Below are positions 13,754 through 15,910 of a stretch of DNA of 15,910 nucleotides, one piece after another (position 1 is the first letter of the stretch; every line of letters starts with the position of its first letter). The stretch is taken from the NCBI GenBank assembly GCA_016126025.1, contig JAEFDA010000035.1, forward strand, positions 1 through 15,910. The letters are read 5' to 3'. The position numbers and the translations under genes are program-made. The stretch is from Nitrososphaerota archaeon (GTDB lineage: Archaea; Thermoproteota; Nitrososphaeria; Nitrososphaerales; Nitrosopumilaceae). The notes under the pieces are model-generated. The model did not search any database, was not told the origin of the DNA, and saw only the letters and a program-made list of their open reading frames with translations.

Positions 13754-15799
13754 CTATCTCGTATACACTACGAACGGCTGCCCTACCCAGAAGATGTATC
13801 CGTCGTGCAGCTGGAGCAGGGCGGTCTGGGTTAGGGAGGCCCTGGTAACCGGGTCCAAGGCGGCGTAGTTACTAACAGTGGTATCGCCGTCGCTGCGGAG
13901 GTCGGTCTCGATCTTGTTTGCAATATAGGATGCGGCCACCGCCCCGTCCAGGATGCTGGTCCCCACGCGGCCGGGGTTTTGGCCGTGGGCCACGATCTCC
14001 AAGGTTTCGCGGTCCAGAATGAGCGGATAGTTTACGCCGGTGGCCCTCATGGCGTTGATGCTCTCAAAGGCGGCATCCTTGCCTTGCGTATCGTAGAGGT
14101 CGATGGCCTCTTGGATTGTGCGCTCCAGCTGATCAAAGTTTCCATAGTAGTAGCCGGCCGCGAACGTATACCCGTCGTATGTGGAGAACCAGGTGCGCTT
14201 GTACTCGTACCTATCGCTGATGGGATTGTAGAAGGTGTACTCCAGCCAGATGCCCGGGTTCTGCTCCAGGGCCTGGCGGGCGGCATCTAGATCGTTGGAC
14301 GCGGCGATGGGAGCGGCGCAGCACACGCCCACCCGCTCGGGAACCGCAGCGTGCGCCACCAGCTCCCATGTCTGGGCAACGTGCGCGAACGGGTATATGA
14401 TCTCGGGTCTGACCGACTGCCAGATGATGCGGTCAAAGGCATCCTCGCCATGCGTCTTGTACAGCGCAATGGCCGCGTCAACCGCCTCTATGGAAGCTGC
14501 CTCCGGGGAATAGACGCGCCCGGCGGCGAATATGTGGCCGTCGTGCAGGACTAACCAAGAGCTGCGGCGCTGCTCTGCAGCGGAGGTGGCCCGCGGGTCT
14601 ACGAAGACGTTGTCTATCCAGAGTCCTGGGGTGTCGGCTAGTCCCAATCCCCGCAGGTCCCGATCGAATAGGCCAGTACCTATACTATGGCCGGCAAAGT
14701 TGGGCCGCCCGGCAAACGCCAGCACGATGTTGTCACCGGGCTCCAATACCATCTGCAGCGTCCCCTTCATAGATGTAATTATCGGGTAGGCGCCCTCCCC
14801 CTCCATATCGTACAATTGTATGGCCTCATTCGTCAGCGACTGTACTCTGGTCTCCGGCGTGACTCCGTAGCCGGACCCAAAGATATGGCCGTCGTGCATC
14901 CGAAGGTGGGCCCGGACGTATTCGCTGCCGGGCTGCGGATCTGCCGACGGGTAGCTCACCCACAGGCTTCCGTGCCTAGCCAATATATCGGACAGGAACT
15001 CGAGGTTCCAAGTGGTGGCTAGCGCGTCACTGATGGCGCTTCCGGATATGTCCGGGTTTGTATGCGCCACGGCCTCCAGCGTCCCGGCATCCAGCACGAA
15101 CGAGATGCCATAGTCGGCCGGAATTGCTGCAAACGAGTCGGTCCCGTCGGTATCGTACATACGGATCATAGATGCTACACCCTCCAAGGCCATCTCGTCG
15201 GGGGACTCGTAGTACCCGGCGCCGAAGATGTAGCCGTCGTACAGTGACAGATAGGTATGCTTGACGTCGTACACGCCGGTACTGGGATTGTTGAAGACAT
15301 AGCTCACCCAGACTCCGTCCGATTCCTGTAGATCTTTTAGGATCTCCTCCATGGGCCGGTCGGCATCATCCAAGAAGACGGCGGACAGCCCCACGGTGCC
15401 GGGGAATGCCCCCTCCGCCAGCATCTTCAGCGTGCCGGCGTCGATAACGAACGGGTAGACCTCCTCGCTGGTGTGCATCGAGTTGATCACGTCAAAGGCC
15501 ACCACCGTGGTGCCGTACGGGTTTATTGGGTGCTGGATAAATGTACCACGCTGGGTAACCTGAACCTGGGGATCCGCTCTGGTAGATTCGTACAAGTCTA
15601 TGGCGCTGTTCACCGTCTCCACCGCGGCTATCCGGGGTATCGAGTACGACTCCCCAAAGAAGCTCTCGGCCAGATAGTCGTTCCGCAGATCCGTCGTGAT
15701 ATCAACCGCATCCTGAAGAGACGCCGCGTAATCGTCGGCGTATGCGGGATAAACGGCCACCGCCATGGTGGCTGCCGCAACCAGCAGAGCCAACTTCAT
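13754..15799 (-). CDS. Secreted protein of five tandem Cache-like sensor domains
   Basis: 681 residues. A signal peptide (MKLALLVAAATMAVAVYPAYA, cleavage expected after residue 21) is followed by five copies of a roughly 105-140-residue module. Each module runs: helix with AI-LY, a segment YPFVIDAGTLKMLAEG-like, a helix, then G-WV-Y-F-NP and a closing strand ending DGYIFGAGYY-like. Those ends are at about residues 188-197, 303-312, 420-429, 542-551 and 666-675. The layout matches single Cache domains, extracellular small-molecule sensors normally fused to chemoreceptors or kinases. Here no transmembrane helix or signalling domain follows, so it is probably a secreted or surface-attached binding protein. 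Repeat 5 ends differently (DGYIFWVGQP). ATG 15799 is chosen because a TATA box is centred 26 bases before it and the signal peptide begins there; longer frames to 15901 would run through that promoter. Confidence 0.85.
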   Translation of the reverse strand: MKLALLVAAATMAVAVYPAYADDYAASLQDAVDITTDLRNDYLAESFFGESYSIPRIAAVETVNSAIDLYESTRADPQVQVTQRGTFIQHPINPYGTTVVAFDVINSMHTSEEVYPFVIDAGTLKMLAEGAFPGTVGLSAVFLDDADRPMEEILKDLQESDGVWVSYVFNNPSTGVYDVKHTYLSLYDGYIFGAGYYESPDEMALEGVASMIRMYDTDGTDSFAAIPADYGISFVLDAGTLEAVAHTNPDISGSAISDALATTWNLEFLSDILARHGSLWVSYPSADPQPGSEYVRAHLRMHDGHIFGSGYGVTPETRVQSLTNEAIQLYDMEGEGAYPIITSMKGTLQMVLEPGDNIVLAFAGRPNFAGHSIGTGLFDRDLRGLGLADTPGLWIDNVFVDPRATSAAEQRRSSWLVLHDGHIFAAGRVYSPEAASIEAVDAAIALYKTHGEDAFDRIIWQSVRPEIIYPFAHVAQTWELVAHAAVPERVGVCCAAPIAASNDLDAARQALEQNPGIWLEYTFYNPISDRYEYKRTWFSTYDGYTFAAGYYYGNFDQLERTIQEAIDLYDTQGKDAAFESINAMRATGVNYPLILDRETLEIVAHGQNPGRVGTSILDGAVAASYIANKIETDLRSDGDTTVSNYAALDPVTRASLTQTALLQLHDGYIFWVGQPFVVYTR

Positions 15800-15820
15800 G
15801 CGGGGTATTGAAAAGAGCGG

Positions 15821-15829
15821 GTTATTAAA
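15821..15829 (-). promoter_or_regulatory. TATA box of the Cache-repeat gene
   Basis: The minus strand reads TTTAATAAC, centre 26 bases from ATG 15799. This makes the mRNA leaderless and excludes the upstream in-frame ATG at 15832. Confidence 0.65.
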
Positions 15830-15869
15830 CATTATAGGCTTAGGGTCCTCCCGCAAGGATGGGTGATAG

Positions 15870-15889
15870 GTAGAGGGATCTGCCTCTAC
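15870..15889. repeat. Inverted repeat upstream of the Cache-repeat promoter
   Basis: GTAGAGG-GATCTG-CCTCTAC is a perfect 7-bp inverted repeat about 40 bp upstream of the TATA box. A plus-strand TATA-like CTTAAAC follows at about 15893, so the site may lie between divergent promoters, with a plus-strand gene beginning beyond the window. Confidence 0.4.
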
Positions 15890-15910
15890 GATCTTAAACA
15901 ATCCGTCGGA

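Noticed and set aside
15800..15901. Longer N-terminus for the Cache-repeat protein
   Set aside because: It would read through the TATA box at 15821-15829 and place 34 polar residues before a clear signal peptide.

Overview
The window reads as archaeal, most likely a GC-rich marine Thaumarchaeota of the Cenarchaeum/Nitrosopumilales type. This rests on a group II chaperonin (thermosome), AT-rich TATA boxes about 26-29 bases before leaderless ATG/GTG/TTG starts, and several small proteins resembling families I associate with ammonia-oxidising archaea. The species cannot be fixed from the sequence alone. I see no tRNA, rRNA, CRISPR array, insertion sequence or phage gene. Sixteen protein genes are supported, including one 48-residue zinc-knuckle gene with a TTG start.

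Region 1 (1-4010). A nickel/cobalt-type permease with a His-rich loop (+) runs tail-to-tail into a small unknown gene (-). Then comes a tightly overlapping minus-strand operon: a ureohydrolase of the agmatinase/arginase family, a protein whose C-terminal half closely resembles the urease gamma subunit, and an 11-repeat TPR protein. Region 2 (4011-7593). A divergent thermosome subunit lacks two of the three ATPase aspartates and ends in a His-rich tail. Next to it is a sodium:solute symporter with its own promoter. Together, regions 1-2 hint at a nickel/urea/guanidino-nitrogen theme, which is inference from neighbourhood and family.

Region 3 (7594-8294). About 700 bp hold no convincing gene, but contain an AT-rich promoter zone, a 15-bp palindrome and a 101-nt segment closed by a perfect 7-bp stem with four inner hairpins (possible ncRNA). 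Region 4 (8295-11250). Two small plus-strand genes face a minus-strand pair: a basic 79-residue protein followed by a DUF255/YyaL-type thioredoxin-fold protein. Region 5 (11251-13514). A structured divergent intergenic region is followed by a zinc alcohol dehydrogenase, the zinc-knuckle microprotein, and an unknown helical gene facing an unknown minus-strand gene. A repeat of about 90 bp lies immediately upstream of, and includes, the TATA boxes of the two genes starting at 11250 and 13514, a duplicated promoter module.

Region 6 (13515-15910). A secreted protein made of five tandem Cache-like repeats has no membrane anchor. Across the window, convergent genes always overlap at their stop codons, and most monocistronic genes or operon leaders appear to be leaderless.
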